From Halostella salina (GTDB taxonomy: Archaea; Halobacteriota; Halobacteria; Halobacteriales; Natronoarchaeaceae): 64,000 nucleotides of DNA. The DNA lies in the NCBI RefSeq assembly GCF_003675855.1, contig NZ_RCIH01000009.1, positions 124,001 through 188,000 of the forward strand, given 5' to 3'. Position numbers and translations under genes: made by a program. How positions within the stretch are numbered: position 1 is the stretch's first letter; the number at the start of each line of letters is the position of its first letter. Of this stretch, positions 15,499 to 25,954 are shown piece after piece. The notes beneath the pieces were generated by a model. It saw only the letters and a program-made list of their open reading frames with translations. It was not told where the DNA came from and searched no databases.

Positions 15499-15990
15499 CT
15501 ATCGGCCTCCTGTACCACTCGCCGTCCATGCATCGAGCAAGAGGTCCGCGGTTGCCGCCACCGTCTCACCGTCAGCTGTGACACCCGTCCCGACACCCTC
15601 TGGGGTCGGCGGCGACGGCGCCGGCGTCGTCGGTTCCATGCCGACCTGCGTGGCGCGTGCCGCGAGCAGCTGCCGCCAGTACGCGAACGTCGTCTGGTAG
15701 TACGCGCCGTCGTCGACGGGATAGACGAGCGTCTTGAAGTCTTTGCCGACGACCTGTGGGCCCATCCGGGTTTGCTCGCACTCGAGCTGATGGTCGGCGA
15801 CCGTCGCGACTGGCTCGGTGAATTCGTTTCGTTCGTTTCGCGTAACGAGCACCGGGATGTCGTACCCATCGGCGTAGGTCGCCAACCGGGCGAGAGTTCG
15901 GGCCTGGAGGGTTTTTGCGTGGGTCTCGCCAAGGGTATCGTCGCCGCTGTACTGGGCGTCGACGGCCGGCGCGACGATGAGGGCGGGGGT
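15499..15990 (-). pseudogene. C-terminal fragment of a RecA-superfamily ATPase
   Basis: The minus-strand frame is open from about 15990 and reads TPALIVAPAVDAQYSGDD ... LQARTLARLATYADGYDIPVLVTRN and ends after a Pro/Thr-rich linker. This is the C-terminal half of a RecA/RadA-like fold (core strand, helix, then the IPVLVTRN strand); the Walker A half is missing. The frame runs without a proper start into the oppositely oriented gene at 16001, so the gene was cut at about 15.99 kb. A stretch encoding NERNEF contains the GAACGAAACGAA motif on the minus strand (15823-15840). The exact breakpoint is uncertain by a few tens of bases. Confidence 0.6.
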
Positions 15991-16000
15991 GTGGGGCGAC

Positions 16001-16849
16001 GTGTTAGAAAACCGGGAATACGATCAAAGCATCCTCGCCCGGCTCGGCGATTACCCAGAGCTCAAACGTCACTTCCACACTCGGCTCTCCCGGAAGATTG
16101 ACCAAGCGACGTACCACCCGATGCTTGATCTCCTCCGAAACGACGCGGAGACCTACCTCACGTTCCTCGATGAGAACTGGCATCGGATACCAGCGGCGAA
16201 GCAACAGCAACTGCTCGGAGACGCCTTCGAATCCACATTGAGCGAAATCGGGTTTCTTCTCTGGCTTGACGACCACGGCCTCAGCTACCGTATCGACGTT
16301 CCACTGCACCACCACGAAACCGGTAAAGAACTGGACAAAGATGTGGACGTGGTCGTGGAAAACAGCTACATTGAAATCCGAGCACCACAGCTCTGGCGTA
16401 ATCTCGACGTTGCAAACAGGGCGATCGGTATCCCCAACACTGCCTACAACAAAATCGCGGACAAATTCAAATCTGATTACACCAACACGGCCGAGCTGAC
16501 AGAGGACTCCGTATTCATCGCACTCGATATCACCCAATCGGAAATCATGCCAGAACAGGTCGTGGCCTCACTCTACGGCTCATTGAAAATCCAACTTACG
16601 TACGACACTGAATCAGGCTAGGCCGTCGATGACCGCCCCGTTCGTGATCCCGACGACGCCCTTCAAGCATGGCCACTACTGGATGACAATCTTAATGGTG
16701 TGATTTGGTACACCGCCCACATCACCACCGACAGCGACGGCACACCCGAACTCAAAGTAGACGGTGACGTCATCCCGAACCCCCATCATCAGGACGAAGA
16801 CAACCCTCAATACTGTAGCGGCTTAGTGGACACCCTGTTCAACCCGTAG
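16001..16849 (+). pseudogene. PD-(D/E)XK-like gene interrupted by an in-frame TAG
   Basis: The frame starts at a GTG (16001) or further upstream, though its 5' end may be lost at the junction with the RecA-like fragment. It reads through helical segments to KELDKDVDVVVENSYIEIRAP, which resembles a nuclease core, and on to a TAG at 16619-16621. In the same frame the sequence continues for 75 coherent codons (AVDDRPVRDPDDALQAW ... WYTAHITTDSDG ... VDTLFNP) to a stop at 16847-16849. Codon use and hydrophobic pattern do not change at the TAG, so this is one gene with a nonsense mutation, or one that is read through. No partner gene is adjacent. Confidence 0.65.
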
Positions 16850-17180
16850 CCAACACCTAGTTTGGTTGCCCTTTGATGCAGGAGAGATAGCGGATCGAGA
16901 GGTCTAGGATAACGGTTGAGAGGTGCGTCGGAGAAACGATGCAATTTCCTAACTAAGATCAGCCTGACCCGGTCTGGGCTCGAAGACTACTATAAGAAGG
17001 GGAACTCACCACCCATGATCCTTCTGAATTTGGCTCCGTTATCGAAATGAACCTCGAAAAAATGACTTTCGGTATCTCAAGCTCGAATATTCACAGGTGG
17101 AGGATTTCCCGTCTAGCTATACTCGGTAGTAATCACAGTTGTGGTTAAAATATATTCCAGATGAGCATAATGGAGAAGCC
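16850..17180. other. Intergenic, promoter of the following gene
   Basis: No coding frame or RNA gene seen. Contains a TATA element TTAAAATATA at 17145-17154, about 27-36 bp before the ATG at 17181. The rest is unremarkable and less GC-rich than the flanking genes. Confidence 0.5.
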
Positions 17181-18407
17181 ATGGAGGGAAGACATGATTT
17201 CCTCTTCTGGTACGAGGAAGGATCGCGCCACCAAAACATACAGAAAGAGAACAACGTAACGGATTCGCTATTGAAAACATTACAGGAGGGGACTGATGGG
17301 ATTTCTCGAGGCGTGATTGCGAACGCGTTCGACATCCAAGTTCCAGCAACAACCTATGAGTGGGAATACACAGCACAACCAGTGCTGAGTCCTGAGAATA
17401 TTTCTGAGTGGGACATCGACCTGCAACAGACCTATATCGTTGGCATTTCAGAAAACGGGGAGAACGTCGCCGAACGCGCTGGAACCACCTCGATTGATTC
17501 AGACGACCGACCGCGACCAGATGGTCTGGTCCAGCTCCGGTCACGGAATGCCGCAAATTCCTCGCCTATCTCAATCTTTCTTGAGGTGAAAACAGGCAGT
17601 GACACGCTTAGCAAGTCTGAGATGGCGACGTACCGGGGTGCGCTCGGACTGTCATCGCCTGAATTTAATGAGGCTGGACGCGGCGTCCAGTGGCTTGATG
17701 TCTACCGGGTGCTACGGAATTACCTTGAGCGGACGGAACGACAGCCGGACAGGTTCTTACTCCGGGAGTTCACGGAGTACTTAGCGTGGTTTGAACTGGA
17801 CCATATCGTGGCTTCCCACGAAGGGGACTATATCAAGCGGCTGAAATTCACCGGGTATCCGGTGGAGGACCGTAACAAATTGGAGCTTAAATTCATCTGG
17901 GACCGTGACGAGCGGCAGTCCCAGTCACCCGCGTTCACAGCCGCCGAGTTTAATACCTGTCTTAAGCAGATACCGACAGACATCCGTGAAGATACATTTG
18001 TAGACGGTGATTTGCAAGTGTTGGAGGACTGGGCGCGATCAAAGTTTGGTGATGCCTCTGTGGACGACGGGCAGCGGGTTGCCGTGTCCCCTGCCGAGGA
18101 AGACGGTGCGACGGTACGCCTCGTAGAGTCTGATCCGGTCCCAGGGAAGCGGGTTGCTTTCGTTGATTCCGAAGAGACGGTTGAATCAATCGGGGTTCGA
18201 CATAAGGCGTTGTATTTCGAAGGTTCGAACTTGATGCCGATCTGGGCGGGCCCGTCTGGGCGGAAGAATACGCATGTACCAGCGATTCTCGATCCGACAG
18301 CCTTCCGGGACCTGATGGGTGAGATGGATGATGAAGCGCGGCAAACAGCGTTTGGCGGGGAATCACCCGATACTGCTGCGCTGTGGGAAGTCGAATTAAA
18401 TGGCTAG
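17181..18407 (+). CDS. Probable PD-(D/E)XK-fold defence-type protein
   Basis: About 408 residues from the ATG at 17181, preferred over a TTG at 17139 because the TATA box lies within that longer frame. Residues about 95-135 contain PDGLVQLRS ... SISIFLEVKTG, the D-(x)n-ExK spacing of a restriction-endonuclease fold. The remainder is mixed helices and strands with no motif known to me, ending in a beta-rich domain (KRVAFVDSEETVESIG...). It stands alone between the scarred zone and the AddAB operon. Likely a nuclease of a defence or repair system; the substrate is unknown. GC content is lower than in the conjugation genes, which fits recent acquisition. Confidence 0.65.
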   Translation: MEGRHDFLFWYEEGSRHQNIQKENNVTDSLLKTLQEGTDGISRGVIANAFDIQVPATTYEWEYTAQPVLSPENISEWDIDLQQTYIVGISENGENVAERAGTTSIDSDDRPRPDGLVQLRSRNAANSSPISIFLEVKTGSDTLSKSEMATYRGALGLSSPEFNEAGRGVQWLDVYRVLRNYLERTERQPDRFLLREFTEYLAWFELDHIVASHEGDYIKRLKFTGYPVEDRNKLELKFIWDRDERQSQSPAFTAAEFNTCLKQIPTDIREDTFVDGDLQVLEDWARSKFGDASVDDGQRVAVSPAEEDGATVRLVESDPVPGKRVAFVDSEETVESIGVRHKALYFEGSNLMPIWAGPSGRKNTHVPAILDPTAFRDLMGEMDDEARQTAFGGESPDTAALWEVELNG

Positions 18408-18893
18408 ACTGCTACGACCTGCTTGGATGCGAGGGTGTCATACAGCGGTTCTCATAGCTGTTATTCACCCCCCCAATTTGCTCAGTATAGGGAGTTCACA
18501 TACTAATCAAAGATAAGCAACAGGTCGAGAGCTGAAGCTCCACTCGATCGTGCTATCTATCCGCTCTTACATCGTGATACCTATAATTCCGAACCATTCG
18601 GGCTTCTTCGTCGTGTGTTCAGTGAAGTCAACCAACAGCCAGAATTGTAGGATGGAACTCCTCAAGCGATCGGGTGTATTAGTCACTAACCGTGACGTAG
18701 TCATCGAACATTTCAACACCCTTATCGAGGACCCCGAGATTTCGGAGAGATCCTGAACAGGTTTTTACAGTAGAGGTGTTTGTGAGAGTCGTCGGTAGCG
18801 ATCTGCGGCCATTCTAACTTTTTAATGGATCTGCCTGAAGACCCGTCTGTGTCTGGGACAGAATTATATCACGGGAATTAGTTTGCTTGTTGC
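18408..18893. other. Intergenic region before the addB operon
   Basis: 486 bp without a convincing gene. A 68-codon frame (18550-18756) has no recognisable features. The TATA element ATTATATC at 18862-18869 lies 25-32 bp before the addB ATG at 18894, consistent with a leaderless promoter for the whole AddB-AddA-protease operon. Confidence 0.5.
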
Positions 18894-21800
18894 ATGGCTA
18901 ATGGCTGTGATTTTCTCACCAGTCCCTCCTTCGACGCGCTTCAATCTGAGGTGTTTGAACGGGTTGCTGAACAGGCTGGCGGCGAGCCCGGCAGCATCCT
19001 CTACATCGAGAACAACGACCATCGCACGGATGAGGTCGCCGACGCGTGGGCCGAGACTTACCAACCACTCCGACTTCGAGTAACCGATTTCAATACTGTC
19101 GTCGGGGAATGCTACGAGCGGATCGCTGACCCGAGTTCTCTTCTGGATGCGCTGACTCGGCGCCGGTTAATCGACCGAGCGCTTCGAACTGCCGCTGACC
19201 GTGGTCTCTTGGACGATGCGCATCTCTATCGAGACCACTTCACCGATCTTATTACAGAACTGGAGGGAGAGGGCTACCACTCCCCTGAATCAGTTCGAAC
19301 CCTCGTCGAGAATTCCCAGTTATCACCTGGAACCATTGATCTGGTCGCGAGCGTGTATGAGGAGTTCTACGAGCTCCGTCGAGAAGGTGTCGGGGATGAC
19401 GTGTACACCCTTAGTGAGGCGTACCGGACGGTCCTCGATAGCGGAGCTTCCCTTACGGAGATCTTCCCTCACGTCGACGTCGTCGTAATCTCTGGATTCT
19501 ACGACCTGTCCCACCACGAGAAGCGTTTTATTCACCGACTAGCCACCGTATTCCCTGTCTGTATCTCGCTCCCCCTGGCCGACACAGAAACGCCGTCCGG
19601 TGGAGCAAACCAGATCACTGCTGACGCGATGGAGACGTACCAGGCAATTGCTGGCCCACCGACCGCTGTCACTCCCGATTCTCCGAGTTCACTCATCGAC
19701 GCTGCTGGAAAGCTCTATACGCCATCTCCAGGGGTTGACGAGGATACGGCTCCTCCCGACCAGCTTCAATGGTACAGCGCCCCCACACCAGATCGAGAGG
19801 TTAGACAAGTTGCTCGAAGGGTGCGGAAACAGCTCGCGGACGGCGCCGACCCCAACGACATTCTGGTTGTCATTCCGGGTCTAATCTCGTATCAGGAGCA
19901 AGTCGCCGACGTATTCGAGGCCGCTGGTATCCAGTCGGTCGGGTTTGCGAACAAACTGCTGTATCAGACGTATGCTGGGCGGGCAATGCTCGATCTGGCT
20001 GAACTCTGTGTCGACGACCCACGCACAGATACGGTAGCTCGTCTCGCGACGAATCCGCTCGTGACTCTTGGAGGAGCCACCGACGACGTTGATCGGTCCG
20101 CTGTTGCTGACCTCGCCCGCCGTCTTCCGACAGTCGATACTGACCGACTTCTCGAGGAACTCGACGATGCCTCCGCTGAGGTGTTGGAGAACCTCTTCCA
20201 GGTCGCCGACGATGCTGAGGCCGCGGAGGCCGACGACGTCGTTGAAGCCGTGCACACTGTGTTCGAAACCGTCGATCTCTCTGAAAACGTCGACTCTATC
20301 GAAGAAGATGCGGCGTCATTCGATGCTCGAATGGAGGTCGCGTCCTACAATCGGGTCGAGAGGGTGTTTGATGCGATCGAATTCGTGGCTGAGCGCTTTG
20401 GAATAGACGAGCCAATCGAAGAAGTGGCCGATGCACTTGAGAAGGTGCGGGTTCCCCCACCGAGTCAATCTACACAGGATGTCGTCGAGATCGTTGGTCC
20501 ACGCGATGCCTACATGCAGTCCTATTCGCACCTGTATTTCGTCGGGTTGACCGAGCAGGACTTCCCCGTCGAGAAGGATCGACCTCTCTTTTTCGAGCGT
20601 CTGTTCGACGACATCCCCGACCTCTCGTTCACCGATGACCGAGCTGAGTCCCGCTACCAGTTTGCTACCTTGCTCTCAGGTGCCGAGAGCGTCTACATTA
20701 CGACCCCCGAGACATCATTTGATGACGATGACCTGCTTGAGTCGTCGATTCTCGATGAACTCGCTCGAGTAACTGGCCTTGAGCCAACGCCTGATGATCT
20801 TGGGAATGCCGTTCCCGAAGATGTCCAGCGGGCCCTTCGTCATCACCGAGATAGGGAGGGACGGGAGGAAGCCGTTAAGCACGCTGCTGACTCCGGAGTA
20901 TTCTCGCGACAGCAGGCCGAGCGCGTCGTGGCGGGTACGAGGTGCGCTGAAAGTCGAGCTGACGCCGGACTATCCGCCCACGATGCACAGCTTGATCCCG
21001 AATTGGTCTCGGAGCTCCACGGTGAACGTGGGCCGTACAGCCCGACGCAGCTGAAAGATTACGCTCAGTGTGGGCACGCCTACTATATGAAACGGATACT
21101 GGGCATCGAAGCGCCCGACGAGTTCCATCTCGAGCCTCAGAAAGTCGATCTCGGGAGCCTCGTCCACGATATCTTCGAGGAGTTCTATCGCGGGCTCCAG
21201 GATGACCACGGCGATCCAGTTGACCTCAGTGAATATGATCGAGAATTCCTCGAAGAACAGCTGTTGGAGCAGACACGAGATAGCCTTGCTGACTCCGACA
21301 TCGACTTCGACGACGTGTTCTATAAACGGTGGCTGGAACAGCTCCTTGCTGGGCTCGCGACGCCCGACGTGAACGAGTACTTCGGTGATGATCGACCTCA
21401 TCAGGGAATCGATCGAGGACTCTTCGTCCGGTTCCTTGATGCGGAGCACGACGACAACGACGATGTTCCGGCATGGTTTGAGGTGCCGATGGACTTCTCG
21501 GATTCGGAAGAGGGCGAGATCACGGTGACGACGCCGGATGGAAGAGAGATATCCGTCGGGGGATTCATCGACCGCGTGAGCCTTCGCGAACAGGACGATG
21601 GTACCATCGAAGGATTAGTTCACGACTACAAGACGAGCGACCCAGAAACCATTCAGACAATCGACGGTATCGAATTTCAGCTCCCGCTCTATATACTTGC
21701 CACACGAGCAGAACTAGCAGCCCGATACGAGGATACACTTGCCGATGTGGACGGGGAATTCTATGTAACGGAGCCCCCGACAGAGATTACTCGAAAGTGG

Positions 21801-22109
21801 AGTCTTCGATACTACCTTGAACGGAACGATGGAACTGACGAGGACTACGAGCGGTTCCTCACAGAAACCGTCCCATCGCGAGTTGGCGAGGTAGCTGACG
21901 GCATCGAGAATGGTGCTTTCCAAACGACCACGCTTTCGCCGAAAGAAGCGGGCTGTCGCTACTGTGACTATCGGGACATCTGCGATGTTCGACACCACCA
22001 ACGACAAGAGATAATCCAAGAGATGGATCGCTCCGATTCGTCCGGTTATATCCCACAGAGGGCGCGAGATGGGTCGTTCTTGGATACGCTTGGGGGTGAA
22101 GACGGATGA
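18894..22109 (+). CDS. addB: AddB-like nuclease subunit with Fe-S cluster
   Basis: 1071 residues, usual AddB length. The N-terminal part is a degenerate UvrD-type fold without a Walker A, as in Chi-scanning AddB subunits. The C-terminal nuclease has the AddB Fe-S staple: one cysteine in YAQCGHAYYMKR (about residue 725) and three in CRYCDYRDIC (about 1020-1030), with the nuclease core FIDRVSL ... GLVHDYKTS (about 890-915) between them. The gene overlaps the next by 4 bp (ATGA). AddAB unwinds and degrades DNA ends to give 3' tails or destroy foreign DNA. Haloarchaea normally process ends with HerA-NurA and Mre11-Rad50, so an AddB is unusual and points to transfer from bacteria. Confidence 0.88.
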   Translation: MANGCDFLTSPSFDALQSEVFERVAEQAGGEPGSILYIENNDHRTDEVADAWAETYQPLRLRVTDFNTVVGECYERIADPSSLLDALTRRRLIDRALRTAADRGLLDDAHLYRDHFTDLITELEGEGYHSPESVRTLVENSQLSPGTIDLVASVYEEFYELRREGVGDDVYTLSEAYRTVLDSGASLTEIFPHVDVVVISGFYDLSHHEKRFIHRLATVFPVCISLPLADTETPSGGANQITADAMETYQAIAGPPTAVTPDSPSSLIDAAGKLYTPSPGVDEDTAPPDQLQWYSAPTPDREVRQVARRVRKQLADGADPNDILVVIPGLISYQEQVADVFEAAGIQSVGFANKLLYQTYAGRAMLDLAELCVDDPRTDTVARLATNPLVTLGGATDDVDRSAVADLARRLPTVDTDRLLEELDDASAEVLENLFQVADDAEAAEADDVVEAVHTVFETVDLSENVDSIEEDAASFDARMEVASYNRVERVFDAIEFVAERFGIDEPIEEVADALEKVRVPPPSQSTQDVVEIVGPRDAYMQSYSHLYFVGLTEQDFPVEKDRPLFFERLFDDIPDLSFTDDRAESRYQFATLLSGAESVYITTPETSFDDDDLLESSILDELARVTGLEPTPDDLGNAVPEDVQRALRHHRDREGREEAVKHAADSGVFSRQQAERVVAGTRCAESRADAGLSAHDAQLDPELVSELHGERGPYSPTQLKDYAQCGHAYYMKRILGIEAPDEFHLEPQKVDLGSLVHDIFEEFYRGLQDDHGDPVDLSEYDREFLEEQLLEQTRDSLADSDIDFDDVFYKRWLEQLLAGLATPDVNEYFGDDRPHQGIDRGLFVRFLDAEHDDNDDVPAWFEVPMDFSDSEEGEITVTTPDGREISVGGFIDRVSLREQDDGTIEGLVHDYKTSDPETIQTIDGIEFQLPLYILATRAELAARYEDTLADVDGEFYVTEPPTEITRKWSLRYYLERNDGTDEDYERFLTETVPSRVGEVADGIENGAFQTTTLSPKEAGCRYCDYRDICDVRHHQRQEIIQEMDRSDSSGYIPQRARDGSFLDTLGGEDG

Positions 22110-25100
22110 CGGGTATCGACGATGCGCCAGCGTCGACGGACGACGAAGGCGAAGAGGAGCTCTCCCCAACAACTGAACAGGAGGAGGCTCTGGAACTCGA
22201 TCAGAATATCGCGATTACCGCTGGGGCAGGCACTGGAAAGACCACAACCTTGACTCTCCGTTACCTCGAGATGCTGGAGTCCGACCCCGACATCGGGCCC
22301 GAGAACATCGCGACGATCACGTTTACGAACGATGCCGCGAATGAGATGCGGGAGCGTATCCGGGAAGAAGTAGCTGAGCGTCTCAGTGAGGTCCCCGAAT
22401 CAGACGAGTACGACTACAGTCGATGGCGCAGCATCAAGGACGATTTGGAAGACGGCTATATTCATACCATCCACGGCTTCTGTTCTCGGCTGCTCCGCGA
22501 GTACGTCGTCGAAGCCCCGGTCCAACCCGAGTTCGACACGCTGGACGAGGCCGATTCCAAGGTGTTGATGCAGGAGGTGGTCAGGGAGACGATTGACGCT
22601 CGCTGGGAAACGGATGAGGATATTCGCCGCCTCGCTCGACTCTGGAGTCGAGATTCTCTTGAGCAGGTTCTGGCCGGTCTACTCAACAGCCGCCCGATGA
22701 GTACTGAATGGGCGAATCGCTGGGAAGACGAGTCCGTAGATGCATATTTGGACCATGTCTGGAGGACGTTCTATCCGACGGATCAGGAGACTGCTGAGGA
22801 TTACCTTAGCGACCCGTCAGTACAGGCCGCTTTGAACACCATTTGCGACCTCTACGACCAAGAATTCGACATCGATCCTAGTGATAACGGGATGGATTTC
22901 CTGGAGACCGTCTCTACTATCGCACGTGAAACCGGAATTCACACCGGCGAGGCAGAAGGAAGAGAGTGGCAACGAGCCTTCGACGTTATTTGTGACCGAC
23001 TGACGACTGGGAGTGGTAGCAGATACAGCCGACGTCACTGGTACCGGGGGTCCAAGTCGAGCTGGAGTGCTCACGAGGGCGAGCAGGAGCAATTAGACGC
23101 AGCTGCAGATGCGCTTCTGGAAGCGATCGAACCTGAGGAGCGAGAGTTCATCGGCGGTCTCGATACCGAGTGGAACAGTAGTCATTACGTCCTGAGCCTT
23201 GCTCGGCTCTACTGCACTGTTCTGGACGAATACACACAGACGAAATCGGATCAGAATGCTCTGGACTATCACGACCTCATCCAGACCTGCATCGAGTTCC
23301 TGAACGCGGACGACCGCGTCTGCGAGCAAGTTCAGTCACAGTTCGAGTACGTAATGGTCGACGAGATGCAGGATACTGACCTGCTCCAGTGGGAGCTCAT
23401 CAAACTCTTGACTGCCGGCGATACCGATGATTTTGACGCTCAGAACGTCTTCTTGGTCGGTGACGAGAAACAGAGCATCTACCGATTCCGTGGCGCCGAC
23501 GTGACCACCTTCGGTTCGGCTCGTGAGGACCTCGCTGCGGCTAATCCGGACGATGTCGAGACTACCAAGCAGCTCAGAGGCAATTTCCGCACGATTCAGG
23601 AGACGCGGGAGTTCCTGAACGCGCTCTTCGACAAGGTATTCGAGCCGATGGGCGACGAGTACCGCGACTATGAAGCCAAGCCGCAGGAACTTACGGATGA
23701 ACGCCGGCAGGGACGTGATGTCACCGGATCAGTCGAGTACCTGCTCGTGCCTGACGATGACGTCCCGGAACTCCACGGTACCGATTACTTGAATCAAACT
23801 CCTCGATTCGCTGGGCACGGCGAACGAGAAGCTCACGCGCTTGCCAGCCGTCTCACCTCGTTACTGGACGATCCTCCGGAAGTCTACGATGACGACGAGG
23901 AATGCCTTCGACCTGCGAAACCCGAAGACGTCACCATCCTGTTGCGCGCTCGCACCCGGCTCAAGGAGCACGAACGAGCGCTGGATGCATACGGAATTCC
24001 GTATACTGTCGTTTCGGGTACTGGGTTCTGGGACGCCCCCGAGATCACAGCCTTGGTCAATCTGTTTAGGTTCTTCGAGAACCCGGACGACGACATCGCT
24101 CTCTACGGTGTCCTCCGGTCGCCACTGTTTGGTTTCCCCGATGAGGATCTCGCCCGACTCCACTCCGAGGATCAGCCACTCTGGATTGCTCTCCAGACAG
24201 CTGAGGATGATCTCGGCGACGCTGCCCGTCTCCTAGACGAGTGGCGGCAGATCGCTGCTGTCAACGACGATGTAACGGTTGACACGACTGTTCCGTGGGG
24301 AACGTTGCTTTCCCGGATTATCGACGATACCGGGTATATCGCCAGTGTCGGGGCAGATGAACGCCCGCGACAGGCGGCAGTGAATATCAACAGGTTCCGC
24401 GAACAGGTTCGCGCCTGGGAAGAGGGTGGCGTCAAGACTGTCTCGGAACTCCTCACGCGAATCGACCGTCGGAAGGAAATCGAATCCCACGCTGACGAAG
24501 CGACTATTCCCGAAGATGCTGACGGCGTCCAGATTCGAACAATCCACTCGGCGAAGGGGCTTGAGTTCCCTATCGTCGCAATTCCAGAAGTGGGCACCGA
24601 GTTCAACTTTCAGGGGGATGTCGACGACTACGGGAAAGTCTACCTCGACGAGCTTGACGTCGGGGATGGCGAGTCAGAACCCGTGCTCGGTCTGAAAGCT
24701 CCGTCAGCCGACGATCCCTATGAGCACCAGAATACGCTCGCTCGGACGCGGCTTCAGGAGGAGGTCCGAATGCAGGAACGAGCTGAACTGAAGCGTCTCC
24801 TCTACGTCGCAGCGACGCGGGCCCGTGACCACCTGCTCTTCAGCGGCGTTCACTCTACCGACGCTGATGAGGAGGATGGCTTGGGGTTAGGTGACCCGAA
24901 TGATGCCGCGGATGCACGATACTGGCGTGATTGGCTCCAACCGATTCTCTTGGAAGACGAGGACGGTGATGCAGGACATATCTTGAGACAGCTCTCCGTC
25001 GGGGCAGATCATACGACCACTATCCGTGGGAGCGAATACACAGTTCGAACACCAACCGCTCCTGTCCACGATTGGGACGCGTCAGCGGCAACTGAGCGCG

Positions 25101-25828
25101 ACTACCCTCAGATTGACATTCCTGCTCCAGAACTGTCCACTCCCCCGACGTCGATCACGGCCACGAATTTTGCGAAAGCACTCTCTCCGGATGATACAGC
25201 CATCTACACTGACGAACTCGAGGAGGACGCCGCGAGCCTCGAAACGGATGGCCTTCAGGCCAACCATCTGGGAACGATCGTCCACAAGCTCTGTGAGCTA
25301 CGACCTGCTCGAGACCGGTGGCGCTCCATCGCGGCTCGGCTGGGTTCTGCTTTGGATGATACGGTGACTGATGGGGATTTGGATCGGATCGAAGAGTATA
25401 CTGAGCGCTGCCTACAGTTCCGTGACGGCGTCGCCGACGACGAGTTGCCGACAACCATCCACGAGGAACTCTCGGTTGTGACGCGATTGGAAGCCGGCCG
25501 AATCGTCGGCGATATCGACCTGCTTCTAGTCAGTCCAGACAGCTACCACGTTATCGACTACAAGACGAACGACACCTCTCAACGGTCGGTCGACGACCTC
25601 GCAGAGAAGTACTGGCCACAACTCGAAGTGTATGCAGCTGCCCTCTACCAGAACGACGATTCCCGAATCGTTCACACCACGCTGTACTTTGCCGACGCTG
25701 ATGAGCATCGGACCACGACCCACGACATGCTTTCGTTGGATATTCTTGGTGATGACCTGAACACACAACTTGAGGGGTTAACGCAGTCCGACGGCGCCGC
25801 AGTCCGAGGAGAATCGAGCAATTTCTGA
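22106..25828 (+). CDS. addA: AddA-like UvrD-family helicase-nuclease
   Basis: 1240 residues. Helicase motif I AGAGTGKTT (about residue 38), Ia ITFTNDAANEM, II VDEMQDTD (about 418), III GDEKQSIYRFRGAD (about 451), V IRTIHSAKGLEFP (about 812), VI LLYVAATRARDH (about 900). The C-terminal RecB-type nuclease has GDIDLLLVSP ... HVIDYKTN (about 1135-1155). All core residues seem intact. It forms the heterodimeric motor-nuclease with the product of the overlapping addB gene. The next gene starts 126 bp downstream. A combined role in end resection and attack on invading DNA is expected from the family. Confidence 0.93.
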   Translation: MTGIDDAPASTDDEGEEELSPTTEQEEALELDQNIAITAGAGTGKTTTLTLRYLEMLESDPDIGPENIATITFTNDAANEMRERIREEVAERLSEVPESDEYDYSRWRSIKDDLEDGYIHTIHGFCSRLLREYVVEAPVQPEFDTLDEADSKVLMQEVVRETIDARWETDEDIRRLARLWSRDSLEQVLAGLLNSRPMSTEWANRWEDESVDAYLDHVWRTFYPTDQETAEDYLSDPSVQAALNTICDLYDQEFDIDPSDNGMDFLETVSTIARETGIHTGEAEGREWQRAFDVICDRLTTGSGSRYSRRHWYRGSKSSWSAHEGEQEQLDAAADALLEAIEPEEREFIGGLDTEWNSSHYVLSLARLYCTVLDEYTQTKSDQNALDYHDLIQTCIEFLNADDRVCEQVQSQFEYVMVDEMQDTDLLQWELIKLLTAGDTDDFDAQNVFLVGDEKQSIYRFRGADVTTFGSAREDLAAANPDDVETTKQLRGNFRTIQETREFLNALFDKVFEPMGDEYRDYEAKPQELTDERRQGRDVTGSVEYLLVPDDDVPELHGTDYLNQTPRFAGHGEREAHALASRLTSLLDDPPEVYDDDEECLRPAKPEDVTILLRARTRLKEHERALDAYGIPYTVVSGTGFWDAPEITALVNLFRFFENPDDDIALYGVLRSPLFGFPDEDLARLHSEDQPLWIALQTAEDDLGDAARLLDEWRQIAAVNDDVTVDTTVPWGTLLSRIIDDTGYIASVGADERPRQAAVNINRFREQVRAWEEGGVKTVSELLTRIDRRKEIESHADEATIPEDADGVQIRTIHSAKGLEFPIVAIPEVGTEFNFQGDVDDYGKVYLDELDVGDGESEPVLGLKAPSADDPYEHQNTLARTRLQEEVRMQERAELKRLLYVAATRARDHLLFSGVHSTDADEEDGLGLGDPNDAADARYWRDWLQPILLEDEDGDAGHILRQLSVGADHTTTIRGSEYTVRTPTAPVHDWDASAATERDYPQIDIPAPELSTPPTSITATNFAKALSPDDTAIYTDELEEDAASLETDGLQANHLGTIVHKLCELRPARDRWRSIAARLGSALDDTVTDGDLDRIEEYTERCLQFRDGVADDELPTTIHEELSVVTRLEAGRIVGDIDLLLVSPDSYHVIDYKTNDTSQRSVDDLAEKYWPQLEVYAAALYQNDDSRIVHTTLYFADADEHRTTTHDMLSLDILGDDLNTQLEGLTQSDGAAVRGESSNF

Positions 25829-25954
25829 GCTAGTCCAGGATCACCAACGCTATTCCTGCTCTGGAACTCCTCTACCCCCAATTCCTATTCTCAACCCTCG
25901 GAATTTAAAGCGAAAACTTATATCACTCGACAAGGCGTACACACGTAATAGCGT

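Noticed and set aside
18550-18756. 68-codon plus-strand frame in the addB upstream region
   Set aside because: No motif, no promoter or ribosome-binding signal and no link to neighbours; probably chance.
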